In this document: in pieces, positions 19,636 to 28,221 of the stretch | Layout of the letters: every line of letters begins with the position of its first letter | Numbering within the stretch: position 1 is the first letter of the stretch | Source of the DNA: Ophiothrix spiculata | Lineage: Eukaryota; Echinodermata; Ophiuroidea; Amphilepidida; Ophiotrichidae | Assembly (NCBI GenBank): GCA_000969725.1 | Contig: JXSR01S003074.1 | Direction: 5' to 3' (one strand) | DNA: 28,221 bases | The notes under the pieces: generated by a model | Database searches by the model: none | What the model saw: only the letters and a program-made list of their open reading frames with translations | What the model was told of the DNA's origin: nothing | Program-made: the position numbers and the translations under genes

Positions 19636-19970
19636 AGGTACATGGTCCGATTTTTTGAATTTTAGTTTTCACTGTCATATGAAAGATCACCACTTAAGTT
19701 ACTTCAATTTCAAATTTGAGTCAATTCGGAACGACCGTTTTGATTTTATGAGCAATTCTGTATTTTTAATGTGCCTATACTTTACTGCGTAAATAATATT
19801 ATGGTTACCATAATATTAATAATTTTAACACATTTTCACTTACATCTCGGAAAAGCGACATGTTTCAGCCGTAAAATCTCACATGTGTAATGAGAAAAAT
19901 ATGAGGAACATGTTGGTACCAAAATCTAAGAAAGTTTGAAAAAATGTTGACCCAATCGGACAGGGCTCCT
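19636..19970. mobile_element. TTAA-flanked non-autonomous element
   Basis: The left end AGGTACATGGTCCGATT and the complement of the right end AGGAGCCCTGTCCGATT are imperfect inverted repeats. TTAA lies immediately outside both (19632-19635, 19971-19974). Near its centre is a 23-bp near-perfect palindrome at 19795-19817 (AATATTATGGT, T, ACCATAATATT). A second partial copy at 2223-2450 also follows TTAA. TTAA duplication is the hallmark of piggyBac-type insertion, but the termini do not show the usual piggyBac CCC start, so the class is open. Confidence 0.7.
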
Positions 19971-20340
19971 TTAAGCAGAGGAGAGTGAAAAGCATTTCAT
20001 TGTTGATATTCATTTTAACATCTAAATATGCAAATGTATGACAGGTCCAGTTTTCCACTAATTCAAGAAAATCATGAATTTTTGAAAGACTATTACAAAA
20101 GAAGTGAATTTAAATGATTTAATACACCTTCAATTACATATAGTAAATTCTTGGAAATTATGATGAAATTTATTTAGGGCTGGTAATTAAGGAATTAAAT
20201 AGCATGGGATAATTTACCTGTTCAGCAAACTGTTATTTATTGATATGGCCCTGAATAAGGTAAATTAACCCTTTCTATGATAATGACAGAGTGAAATGCA
20301 CTGTATGCAGTGGGGTTTGAACCCCATCGTTATTATTTTT

Positions 20341-20840
20341 ACCCCACCATTTTTATGAAAACACCCTTTATACTGAAAATTGTCTGAACCCACCCTTTTT
20401 AGAAATTTCATACACTTCTCATTGTGATGAGGGTACTAAATTCATCCCACTTGGGTTCATTGATCAAGCCTAGCTCAGCAATGTGGAATTACATAAATGA
20501 TGACACCATCAGTGTTCAAAATAAGGGTTTTTAAATACATGTGCAAATGCATGTAATATTCACTCAATGCATGTATATTTTGCAAGTGCATTTTTGTGTG
20601 TGTTTTCAGCACATTTTTAATGAATTATCTCATTAGCACATGTAAGTTTTATTTTCTATGTCGACCACTGCAACACCATCTTATCTCTATTGAAAATGCT
20701 TATTCTGATTCTCAGAGCTCCTCAGCATAACTTTAATTTTCAGTCCAATGGTAAGCAACCACACCCTTTATATTTCAACCCAACTTTTTTTAGCAAGGCA
20801 CCCTTTATACTGAAAGTTCTATGAACCCCACCCTTTTGAC
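20341..20840 (+). repeat. Pair of direct repeats, CACCCTTTATACTGAAA
   Basis: 20361-20400 and 20799-20840 share ACACCCTTTATACTGAAAAT-like sequence, then a short spacer, then TGAACCC-CACCCTTTT. They probably mark two copies or the two ends of one old repeat. Confidence 0.7.
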
Positions 20841-20926
20841 AATGTTTTGATTTTTGTAGACCCATCTTTTCTAAAGCGTGGGGTGCATACAGTAAAATGT
20901 AACTCTGCATCATTAATAAGCCATAA

Positions 20927-21296
20927 GGCCAAAAAAAAATTGTTTGGTTGCCCTCCACAGCTTTTTTCAAACAGGGTTGGTCAGTCGTTTTTTTTTTTTT
21001 TTTTTCCAATACTCTTCCATATACCGCTAGGTCGATCGGCCGCTCCAGCCTTCACAACTTCCCCTGGGACATCAAAATCAAAACAATCAATTACCTCTTG
21101 TAGTGATTTGAGACATCCTAAACATTTTCAGGGTTGAATATTGAAAAAAGCAAAAATATAACATTTTTTGTTTGTAGTTTTCGGTAAGTTTTGCATCTTT
21201 TTGAGAAAAAAAAATTCAATAAATAAAAGTTTGGGTCGGGCTGAAAAATAGGGTCGGTCGGTGGAGGGCAACCAAACAAGGTGTTTTTTTTTGGCC
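20927..21296. mobile_element. PIF/Harbinger-type MITE, 370 bp
   Basis: The left end GGCCAAAAAAAAATTGTTTG continues GTTGCCCTCCAC. The right end complement is GGCCAAAAAAAAACACCTTG continuing TTTGGTTGCCCTCCAC, so the termini pair over about 35 bp with a small indel. TAA flanks both ends (20924-20926, 21297-21299). It is non-coding. A related left-end fragment is at 27563-27650. Confidence 0.88.
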
Positions 21297-21375
21297 TAAA
21301 GGTAACCTCTTGTCTTTTTTACATAAAGGGGCATTGGACAAGTTCAGCATCATTCCCAAACTTTTCCCCAAGCAT

Positions 21376-21640
21376 TTTGAGATAATAATAATAAATAATA
21401 AAGGGCGCAAAATCTTCCGAAGAACTCAGAGTGCCAAACAAAACGAGAACACAACATTAACTTTCAGGGAAAGCAAGACAGAACAGGTGGGTTTTGAGAT
21501 GGCGTTTGAAAACAGGAAGTGTTGAAATACTGCGAATGCTGTTTGGAAGCGAGTTCCATACAGAAGACGCAGCATAGTGGAACGAACGTCCACCGGCAGT
21601 TTTTAAGTTTACCCGTGGAGTTTTGAGATAAGTATATATA
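21376..21640 (-). mobile_element. 5'-truncated LINE tail (CR1/L2-like ORF2 C-terminus and 3' UTR)
   Basis: The minus-strand frame ending at the stop 21457-21459 reads GGRSFHYAASSVWNSLPNSI and then PVFKRHLKTHLF. This is the characteristic C-terminus of L2/CR1-group ORF2 proteins, with no stop in this short part. After the stop comes GCGCCCTTTATTATTTATTA, a 3' tail with ATT-rich repeats as in L2-like elements. It is truncated before about 21640. It has no RT core and cannot move by itself. Confidence 0.85.
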
Positions 21641-21699
21641 AGCGTTAATAATGACAGCATGCAAAGTTTCATTGTCAAATTCAAACAATATATATCAAA

Positions 21700-22344
21700 A
21701 TATTTAGATAGGCTTATACTTTTATTTTTCGATAAATACAGCCCCTACAGTTGATTTTTTTTTAATTGGCCTTTTCAAGAGGTCTAATGCAATCTCCAAA
21801 TTTCTTTTGTTTTATCTGCAATCTATATGCATGTGAAAGGAATGTTTTACAAACAAATTTTTGACTCTTTCTTGATGTATAGCATTAGCCATTTCATAAA
21901 TACATTAAGAGAATAGCCTCATATCAACAAACAAAATACAGTTCACAGTTTTTAATTTTCTGAAGGTTTTGATCAAAATTTTCCCCCATATCTGTTAATT
22001 GACTGTTATTTTCTGACATATGAAGTGTTAATCATCCAAAAATAAAATTTTGAAATTTTGTTCAATGCCTTATTTGAATAGACCATATGGATTAAAATGA
22101 ACTTCACTTGATATCCAAATGTCAAAATATGGTCCATCAAATGTTGTTGCAATTTTGCGTTCAAAGATCAATAAGCCATTTGATTTTCTGTTGGTCTTTT
22201 TGTTTCCTCATGAACAAAATATTACTCTATTAATGGTCTGTGGTTCGGCAGTCACATAAGCTGTTGGAGTTTGTTGGACCCATGCAAATGCTCCACCTAA
22301 GGACGGTAAATACTGCATAGACAATTATTAACAATGGTATGGAG
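21700..22344. other. No gene recognised (intronic)
   Basis: This is AT-rich intron sequence of the EGF receptor gene on the opposite strand. No domain or defined repeat end was noted. Confidence 0.5.
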
Positions 22345-22620
22345 GCACATATGAGTTGAATCCTAGTCCGATCCTAGGACCTTGATTTTTTCTTTGTTAC
22401 TATCCACACTATAAATCCACTATCACATCATACCACTTTACTAGAAAGCCAGAATTCTACATAGCAGACTGATTGCATGGCAGACTAACCTTCGGGGTAG
22501 GTAGTAAAGTGGCTTTCTAGATTACTGGACTTGTTAGTTATGTTAGTTGGTGTCACCCGAAAAAAAAAGGGTTCTATTAATCGAACTAGTTGAACCCCAG
22601 GAGTTGAATCGACTACAGGA
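22345..22620 (-). repeat. Uninterrupted copy of the repeat at 2466-3035
   Basis: In reverse complement it follows the order of that repeat: GATTAATAGAACC, GGGTGACACCAAC, AGAAAGCCACTTTACTACCT, ATCAGTCTGCTATGTAGAAT, TAGTGTGGATAGT, GGATCGGACTA. It lacks the 308-bp MITE, which gives an empty-site comparison. Confidence 0.75.
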
Positions 22621-22639
22621 TTCTAATTACATGTAGCAC

Positions 22640-23970
22640 AAAATTGTGGTTTCCAACTTAACAGCTCATTTGTGGTGTATGGTCACAAATATTAGGTCAA
22701 TGCTACTGCTGACATGATCATTATCTGTCATATTGATACTTAATGAGTTATTAGTACTGTTGCTAGATGCCATGGTGAAATTGACCTCCATAATTATCAG
22801 AGGAGGGTGGATGTGGAACTATTCTGGTTGCCAGTTTGGTATTTGCAATGTGGCTGACCTCTCGCTGATCACTGCTATACGCCTAGCAGCTCCGCCGCTG
22901 TAGCCTATATTACCGTTAGAAAATTCCAGGAAAATAAAACTTCCAGCATGATCACTAACATTATATTGCTAATTGGTAAAAAAAATATGATAACATCTAT
23001 AATAAACAGTGGGGATCACATGTGAACCCCAGCGGATTTGGAATGATATAATTATGTTCATTACTCTATGATTATGAACATTTTTGTGGTGGTTTTTTTT
23101 TTAGAATAGGTAAAAATATGAATTTTGTAATATTTTCTTCAATTCATGACCCAATAGAAATACACGTAAAACATATCCAAAATTTGAGTTTAGAATCCCT
23201 TTGTCTCTAAATCTATTAGCTTCTGGTAAATCGTGTCCTATGCTGCCTGATAATTGTGAAGCTGTCCACCTTTGCAACTCAATTGAGGTGAACAGTCACA
23301 AAAGCTCACAAATATCAGTCCAATGCTGATGTCAAAGGTGTTTTCAGGGTAGTTGTCGTTGCGGCAGACAACCAACCTCTTTTGTAGATGTGGCAGACGA
23401 CCAAACATTTGCAATTTTGAGTAGCCGTAATGTAGCACGACACATTCGCACATTGCCATGATGGTCTATCAAAAGAACATTTGAATTTATTTCAACTCAA
23501 AACGATAAGTCGATCGTTGCAACCATCATGACAGGGTAATCGATATATCGGCTTTTCGTGCTTAACACAAAATTTTCATGGTGCGACAAGGTCGAGTTTG
23601 CGCAATTGAAATATTTGAAGTCACGCTCGTCATACGACCACCATGACAGACACTATGAAACCAGCTTAACACGATAATTATCTCCTAGGGGGAGTCCTTA
23701 CATTGACAAGGTACCAGTATACATATATGTGTCTGCCTTTTGGAGTAGGTTTTCACAGATTTGGGAATCGGTTGGTTTTCGTCTCAGATGAAAGCACCCA
23801 ATTTTCATAAATTGTATGCTTTTGGTGAAAATTTGCAAAAAAAGCACCCAATTTGAGTAAACTTGGGTGCTTTTCCATCAAAATTGGTATATTGCTGGGT
23901 GGGTACGGGTTTTTGAGCCAAAAATAGGTATAGAGATAGAGATGGTAAGTTTTTCAAAGTTCAACAGGCA
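22640..23970. other. No gene recognised (intronic)
   Basis: There is no domain-bearing frame. GGTCACAAATATTAGGTCAATGCT-like text near 22680 and AGCTCACAAATATCAGTCCAATGCT-like text near 23303 may be diverged copies of one repeat. AAAGCACCCAATTT occurs twice near 23791 and 23840. Confidence 0.45.
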
Positions 23971-23973
23971 CAT

Positions 23974-24270
23974 ACTTCTTGCTAGCTCAGTCGGTTAGTT
24001 CTCTGACTGTTAAATAATCAATCGTTTCGCGTTCGAGTCCAGCTGGCGCTGAGTGTGCGAAAACTGTATATTCTATGAGCGTGTGAATTGCTCAAGCTAG
24101 GGTTGCGCCAATTTATGTAGGCCGCAGTAAGTCCTCTGGCACCAGGGAGTCCAAGATTAGTGATTTAACCCAGTGATTAGAACTGCTCTGTAAAGTGTGC
24201 TGAGGCCGTGTGGAATTACAAGTCAGGGGACTATTATAAATCACCTTCAATTTATTTTATTTATATGTAT
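23974..24270 (+). mobile_element. tRNA-derived SINE
   Basis: The A box TAGCTCAGTCGG (23983-23994) and B box GTTCGAGTCC (24031-24040) have tRNA spacing, within a head whose anticodon arm is degenerate. The body follows and ends with a GCTCTGTAAAGTGTGCTGAG motif, similar to the conserved 3' domains that SINEs share with LINE tails. It is a Pol III-type mobile element, not a tRNA gene. Confidence 0.85.
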
Positions 24271-24324
24271 TATACCCGTACAATTTTTTTGAAGACCCCC
24301 CCCCCTGGGATTATCTATCATATT

Positions 24325-24358
24325 GTAATTAATGGGCTACCAGTACTTGTGCTATGCC
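24325..24358 (+). repeat. Perfect 34-bp direct repeat, left copy
   Basis: It starts GTAATTAATGGGCTACCAGT and is identical to 26166-26199. Flanks do not match beyond it. Confidence 0.92.
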
Positions 24359-24430
24359 ATGGTCATTAGTAGCCTCTGCTTTTCCTGGATAAAAGCCACA
24401 CACAATTAATTAGACTTTTCCTGATAATCA

Positions 24431-24556
24431 CATGTGACCCGTCATATCAAAAGGTACCTTAAGGTCCCAAAATCAAAACTGATTTTTGGTCTCATCTGAA
24501 AGATTATATTTTAAGCTTTAAAATGACACCTTGCTTTTGGTTATTGGATGTTTGAT
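24431..24556 (+). repeat. Interspersed repeat, complement of 11327-11453
   Basis: It carries TGACCCGTCATATCAAAAGG, CCTTAAGGTC, TTTGGTCTCATCTGAAAGA and TTTAAAATGACACCTTGC, as in the other copy. It may extend past 24640, since its continuation is what the gap at 11.0-11.3 kb would be expected to hold. Confidence 0.8.
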
Positions 24557-24559
24557 TGC

Positions 24560-26160
24560 AAAGTCACATCCAAATTGGTCAAAGGCATTCGGATGATTCG
24601 GAAAACTATAGTTCTCAGAAAATTTAGTTTTAAAGTTTTTGTACTGAGTAAAAACTTAAATGAATAGAGAATTTTCATCTTGTTTTTAACACATTTGTCT
24701 TATGCTTTGGATGTTGGAACCTGATTAATATGATAGAATACACAATGCTACAAAGATACCGTTTGGGTGAAAACATAGTCGGAGTCCAAACAAAATTTTC
24801 GCTACCAAATATTTGGTCGTGACGTCAAAATGACGAGGGACTCCAAATAAAACAACTTCAACACCGAGATGAGACCAAATAAAATTTGGCGCTAAAAGGG
24901 AAAATTGTTTTTAAGTTTTAAAGAATTGTTTCTCAATTTTTAATCAATTTCTTAGTTTTCACAGCAGCCAACAACTGACAAGCGTCTAGAGCCCATCACA
25001 GCTTTAGCAAGTGCCTGAGCGAAAATTCCAAAAATGCTGAAAAACAGTGAATGACCTCTTTAACAATTGCAGGCCCAATTGCCCTGAAGGATGCAATTAT
25101 CCTGAATGACAAGTGACAAGATTCCTTATAAACCCCAACATATATATATTTTGTATATGTCGACAATATTAATACGACAAAAAATGTACGAAGAGATAAC
25201 TTTGTCAGTACAAACTGCCTAGTCAATAAGGCAAAGTAAAAAATGTTTATGTTTCTCGTCCCCTCGAGCTTCCTTTTTTTGAGATTTTTCAAATTTCTTT
25301 TTATTTTGTAAATTTTTGGATCATAAGTTGTTCATAAATAGTTTTAAGAATGCTACACTCAGTCTAGAGCCTTGCAAAATGTGTAATAAAGCATTTCAGA
25401 TATGTTTTGTGACCACAAAATTGCGTGATCAAAATCTTTCTTAAAATTGTTTTATATATCAATTCCAACATAAAACAATAAAATTTGGAAAATACATGTC
25501 TCCTGCAGGGCGCACTACACTAAATAACTAGCACTCACAATCCGGCATTTCTAAACTCAGCAAAATTTACTGCCCTTCTAAAATGAGGACTTCAAAACTT
25601 ATGGAAGGGCAATATGTTTGGTAAATATTTTGATCTAATTATAAAGTAAAGTTTATTTAAAGATGCTCTGATGCCATTTTTGATCTCCAGATTACTTAGG
25701 TAAAATTTACAGGGTTTTCCTTAATTTGTGCTAGATTCTGGTAATACAAAATTCGGCCGTCAGTGATAGGGGGCATTATTACTTTAACGTCATGTATCTT
25801 GAAATTTTTGCCTTGATGATATACTTTTATCATCATTTTGTGTTCAAGAGATCATAATCATCTGAGAAAAGGCAATGTTGAAGCAACAAGTTGTTTTATT
25901 ATTGAGTTTTCGGGTGTTTTTAGGAAGCCATTTTGTACAGTAAGTCAATGGCAAGCTATTTTGTGGTGTGTCGCCATAAGAGGGGCCTAATGATGATGCC
26001 ATTACACAGGCTGGTATACAAAGCCCGGTATTAAAATCAGAATTTACTTGTACTGAATAGAACTGAAACAGCTGAATTCTTTCCATTATTCACTTGTTCA
26101 CAAAATATTTATCATCCTGATTTGCAGCTGACAATTTTGAAGGGACTGGTCTGTATAAGA
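24560..26160. other. No gene recognised (intronic)
   Basis: This is AT-rich sequence with short, domain-free frames. GACGTCAAAATGACG near 24820 includes a half CRE. No element ends were defined. Confidence 0.45.
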
Positions 26161-26165
26161 TTAAA

Positions 26166-26199
26166 GTAATTAATGGGCTACCAGTACTTGTGCTATGCC
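26166..26199 (+). repeat. Perfect 34-bp direct repeat, right copy
   Basis: It is identical to 24325-24358, 1.8 kb away in the same orientation. Confidence 0.92.
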
Positions 26200-26278
26200 T
26201 TTGCTGACATCATTTGGGCATTTGGGAAACAAGAAACACTACTTATTTATACTGTCACCACAGTGAACTTGTTTGAAA

Positions 26279-26990
26279 CCCTGGGGGCAGGGGGGCACTG
26301 ATATAGAAAGGTGATACGGGTATGTGTGGCCCTCAAGACCCCGTTTTCTTGGCATGCCTGCCGCTCCCTAGACCCCTGTTTCAAGCACAATCTTAAGTTC
26401 ATAAGCCTGGGACGGAGGGGGGGGGGGGCCACGAAATATTTTTCTGGATATATATGTCCGGCGGTCAAGACCCCCTTTTTCAGGCAGCCAGGCCGCTCAC
26501 TAGATCCCCATTTTATGCGTGATTCAGTTCTTTAGACCCCATTTTTGAGAAAACCTACAAAATTTTAGTACTAACTGCAAAACTTGCTCAGGAAATGCGC
26601 ATTTTTTTAGCTGAGGAGGCTATTTTTGGCCAAAATTTCAGTTCACTAGACCCCCCAAAATCGGTTTCAAAGGTTCATTACTTACAGAAAATAAGTTCAC
26701 CTGACCCCCTTTCAAAGTTAAGTGCCGCCCCCCCCCCCCCCCCCGGGAAGCCAGGCCTGTTTTTAAAATATTTTAGTTCCCTATAGCCTCATTTTTTGAA
26801 ATTTAGTTCCCATTTCAAGGTCATTTTTGCTTCCAGAGCTCAAATTTAGCACAAAAAATTAGTTCTCAAGGGTTTTGGGTCACTTCAGTTCTCTAGACCC
26901 CCTTTTTAAAGCAAATTTTCCGTTCCCTAGACTAGGGTTTCAGATATCGGAGCCGCACACCTCTACCAAAATCAAAGTTGGGTATACCCC
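26279..26990 (+). repeat. Longer member of the CCAGGGG/CCTGGGG family
   Basis: It opens CCTGGGGGCAGGGGGGCACT and repeats variants of CCCTAGACCCC about eight times (26369, 26493, 26532, 26647, 26701, 26893, 26924). The order agrees with 8667-8985. The end CACACCTCTACCAAAATCAA resembles the right part of 7664-8043 (CACACCCCTACCAAAACCAA), linking the G-run-ended families. Poly-G (26416) and poly-C (26728) runs are present. Confidence 0.65.
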
Positions 26991-26999
26991 CAGCCATTT

Positions 27000-27560
27000 T
27001 GAAACTTTCAGATTCTACCAAATTTTACAATTTTTGTTGGCAATTAACTTACCCGTCAATAATGCTTAGAAAAAAACAATTTATGTAAGTCTTTAAAATC
27101 CAGGTTTAAATCCCTATACAATAGTAGGCTATTCCCTTTAATATGTGATATATAATAACATATTTCCATATACCAGCAAAAAAATTGATATAAAAGCTAT
27201 TTTGGTATATAAAAAAGAACTATCAGTCTTGCACAATTTAGCACTACCTACATATGTCAGGCCATTAGAATAAGGTGTTAGCTGTCATTTTTTTAAAGCA
27301 AACAAATCTAATTCCCATTAGACGTTTTATGCATGACAAGTTACGTGCATCACGGATCTAAATTTAGTTGACGATAGCCATTTGGAATAGTGCACATGAC
27401 TCTTCACACGATTTTGCTATTAGGCGTAAACAATTTGTTTGATTGGCTTAAAGGCCTAACAATATTTTTTTCTCCAAAAACTACTAACACTTTTAATCCA
27501 ATAGAATGCTTGAGCATTTCCAAAGGAGCTTATGAGATGCTCAGGCATCCCAATTCAGCT
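27000..27560. other. No gene recognised (intronic)
   Basis: This is AT-rich sequence with nothing domain-like and no defined element. Confidence 0.45.
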
Positions 27561-27562
27561 GA

Positions 27563-27650
27563 GGCCAAAAAATAAATTGTTTGGTTGCCCTCAACAACAA
27601 CTTTTTTTTGAGCAAGTGCGGGCGGGCGGATTTTGTTTTCAAATGTTAAG
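27563..27650 (+). mobile_element. Left-end fragment of the 20927-type Harbinger MITE
   Basis: GGCCAAAAAATAAATTGTTT followed by GGTTGCCCTCAACA matches the left end of 20927-21296 with small changes. The similarity fades after about 85 bases and no right end is present. Confidence 0.75.
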
Positions 27651-27865
27651 TCAAAGCTACACCAAATTATGGCCTCTAAAGAGAAGCAAATAAGTCTACT
27701 GTACTGAAAAATTTCTCCATTTAAGTTTAAAAACAGTATTAAAATGTCAACAAAATGAAAACAACATATCTAAAAATATTTTCAAAAGATGCTAAATTCT
27801 CAACGAAACCACTTTTTTGGGGGGGCCTAATTTATCAACTAAATTTCCTTGCAAAATGTACGTAC

Positions 27866-28021
27866 CTTCAAGGCAGTCTAACCCATAGTACCCCGCAGCA
27901 CAGGAACATCCATATGGGTCCGGTAAACAGAAGAGTTGCCCCCGACAACCATCGCTATGGATACCAGCACCCTGGGAACACTCCAACGAACCATCTTGGC
28001 CAAAACGATTTGCACCAAGAA
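27866..28021 (-). CDS. Internal exon of a Tie/MEGF-like receptor: first EGF-like module
   Basis: This is a partial gene: one internal exon of 156 nt (52 codons). On the minus strand a pyrimidine-rich acceptor ending TATATTTCAG precedes it and the donor GAAG|GTACGT follows it. Two leading bases complete a codon and one trailing base starts the next, so the exon is phase 1-1, as is usual for shuffled EGF modules. The reading frame is open and holds six cysteines; its core reads FCLPDPYGCSCAAGYYGLDC. From knowledge of the family, the C-x-PDPYGCSCA-x-G-x-x-GL-x-C pattern is characteristic of the first EGF repeat of the angiopoietin receptors Tie1/Tie2, which lies extracellularly just after the Ig domains. 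The product is therefore probably an extracellular segment of a Tie-like receptor. A scavenger or MEGF-type protein that borrowed the module is the main alternative, because no kinase exon is in the window. The neighbouring downstream exon at 18066-18197 has a compatible phase. Confidence 0.85.
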
Positions 28022-28221
28022 CTGAAATATAAATGAAATGGTTATTGAAATTATGTCATTTTAAATGAACTCAAATATGTTCACTACAAAATACAGGAAA
28101 ATGGAAATTCGGATATAAAGAAACGATTATTAATAAAACCTTTTCACTTACAGAAATGATTAGGGAAAACATTAGTTATTGTACAAGTGATTATCTATCA
28201 TTGCCATCATTGAACATAAAA

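Larger units (their letters stand above)
18198..27865 (-). other. Large intron of the Tie/MEGF-like gene, repeat filled
   Basis: This is the interval between the two supported EGF exons. Its ends carry consensus splice sites (GTACGT at 27865 reading down, TTTCCAG at 18198). It hosts a foldback element, a TTAA-flanked element, a Harbinger-type MITE, a LINE tail, a SINE and several G/C-homopolymer-ended repeats, all listed separately. I saw no additional EGF-pattern exon inside it. A short unrelated exon cannot be excluded by eye. Confidence 0.6.

Noticed and set aside
21464..21688. Second minus-strand frame overlapping the LINE tail
   Set aside because: It is out of frame with the recognisable ORF2 C-terminus (SSVWNSLPNSI).
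23974..24060. Functional tRNA gene
   Set aside because: The A and B boxes are good, but the anticodon arm and acceptor stem do not pair properly, and a SINE body follows.
27755..28036. Plus-strand frame of 93 codons at the right edge
   Set aside because: It is antisense to the Tie-like EGF exon, which has consensus splice sites and the family signature.

Overview
This window looks like nuclear DNA from an invertebrate deuterostome, most likely an echinoderm or hemichordate. The reasons are its AT-rich, intron-dominated sequence, its dense and diverse small DNA transposons and tRNA-derived SINEs, and two exons of a Tie/MEGF-like EGF-repeat receptor. The taxon is inferred from general style and could not be checked by search. 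Nothing bacterial, no CRISPR array and no rRNA was seen. One assembly gap (325 N) lies at 11002-11326.

Coding content is very small. Only two exons of a cellular gene can be supported, both on the minus strand. The exon at 27866-28021 (52 codons) encodes an EGF-like module resembling the first EGF of Tie receptors. The exon at 18066-18197 (44 codons) encodes an eight-cysteine EGF-like module that would follow directly on it in the mRNA. Both are bounded by AG/GT splice sites and both are phase 1-1. The gene therefore enters from the right edge and has a 9.7 kb intron full of repeats. It continues leftward to exons not identified here. Just 3' of the second exon, two decayed half-copies of an EGF exon (17945-18065 and 17208-17348) record local exon duplication.

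The rest is a layered repeat landscape. Elements with defined ends include a TA-flanked, CRE-containing MITE nested in an older repeat (2666-2973) and a hAT-type MITE with a perfect 8-bp target duplication (4286-4676). Three elements have GGCC termini and TAA duplications of PIF/Harbinger type (6004-6395, 9182-10115, 20927-21296). A CCCGGGGG-ended group includes one copy with an 8-bp duplication (6808-7329). There is also a TTAA-flanked element (19636-19970). Two snap-back hairpin elements sit at about 4890-5175 and 18277-18725. SINEs are at 14640-14793, 23974-24270 and perhaps 8340-8480. Two 5'-truncated LINE tails lie at 12010-12608 and 21376-21640.

The most unusual structure is a minisatellite of about 42 copies of a 37-bp unit (15430-17015). 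Each standard unit is a near-perfect palindrome carrying CAGGTG and CACCTG E-boxes. The array is bounded by 32-bp inverted termini that differ at one base, and it sits inside a larger inverted repeat. It looks like a small transposon whose interior expanded, and it may carry around 80 Snail/ZEB-type sites near the receptor exons.
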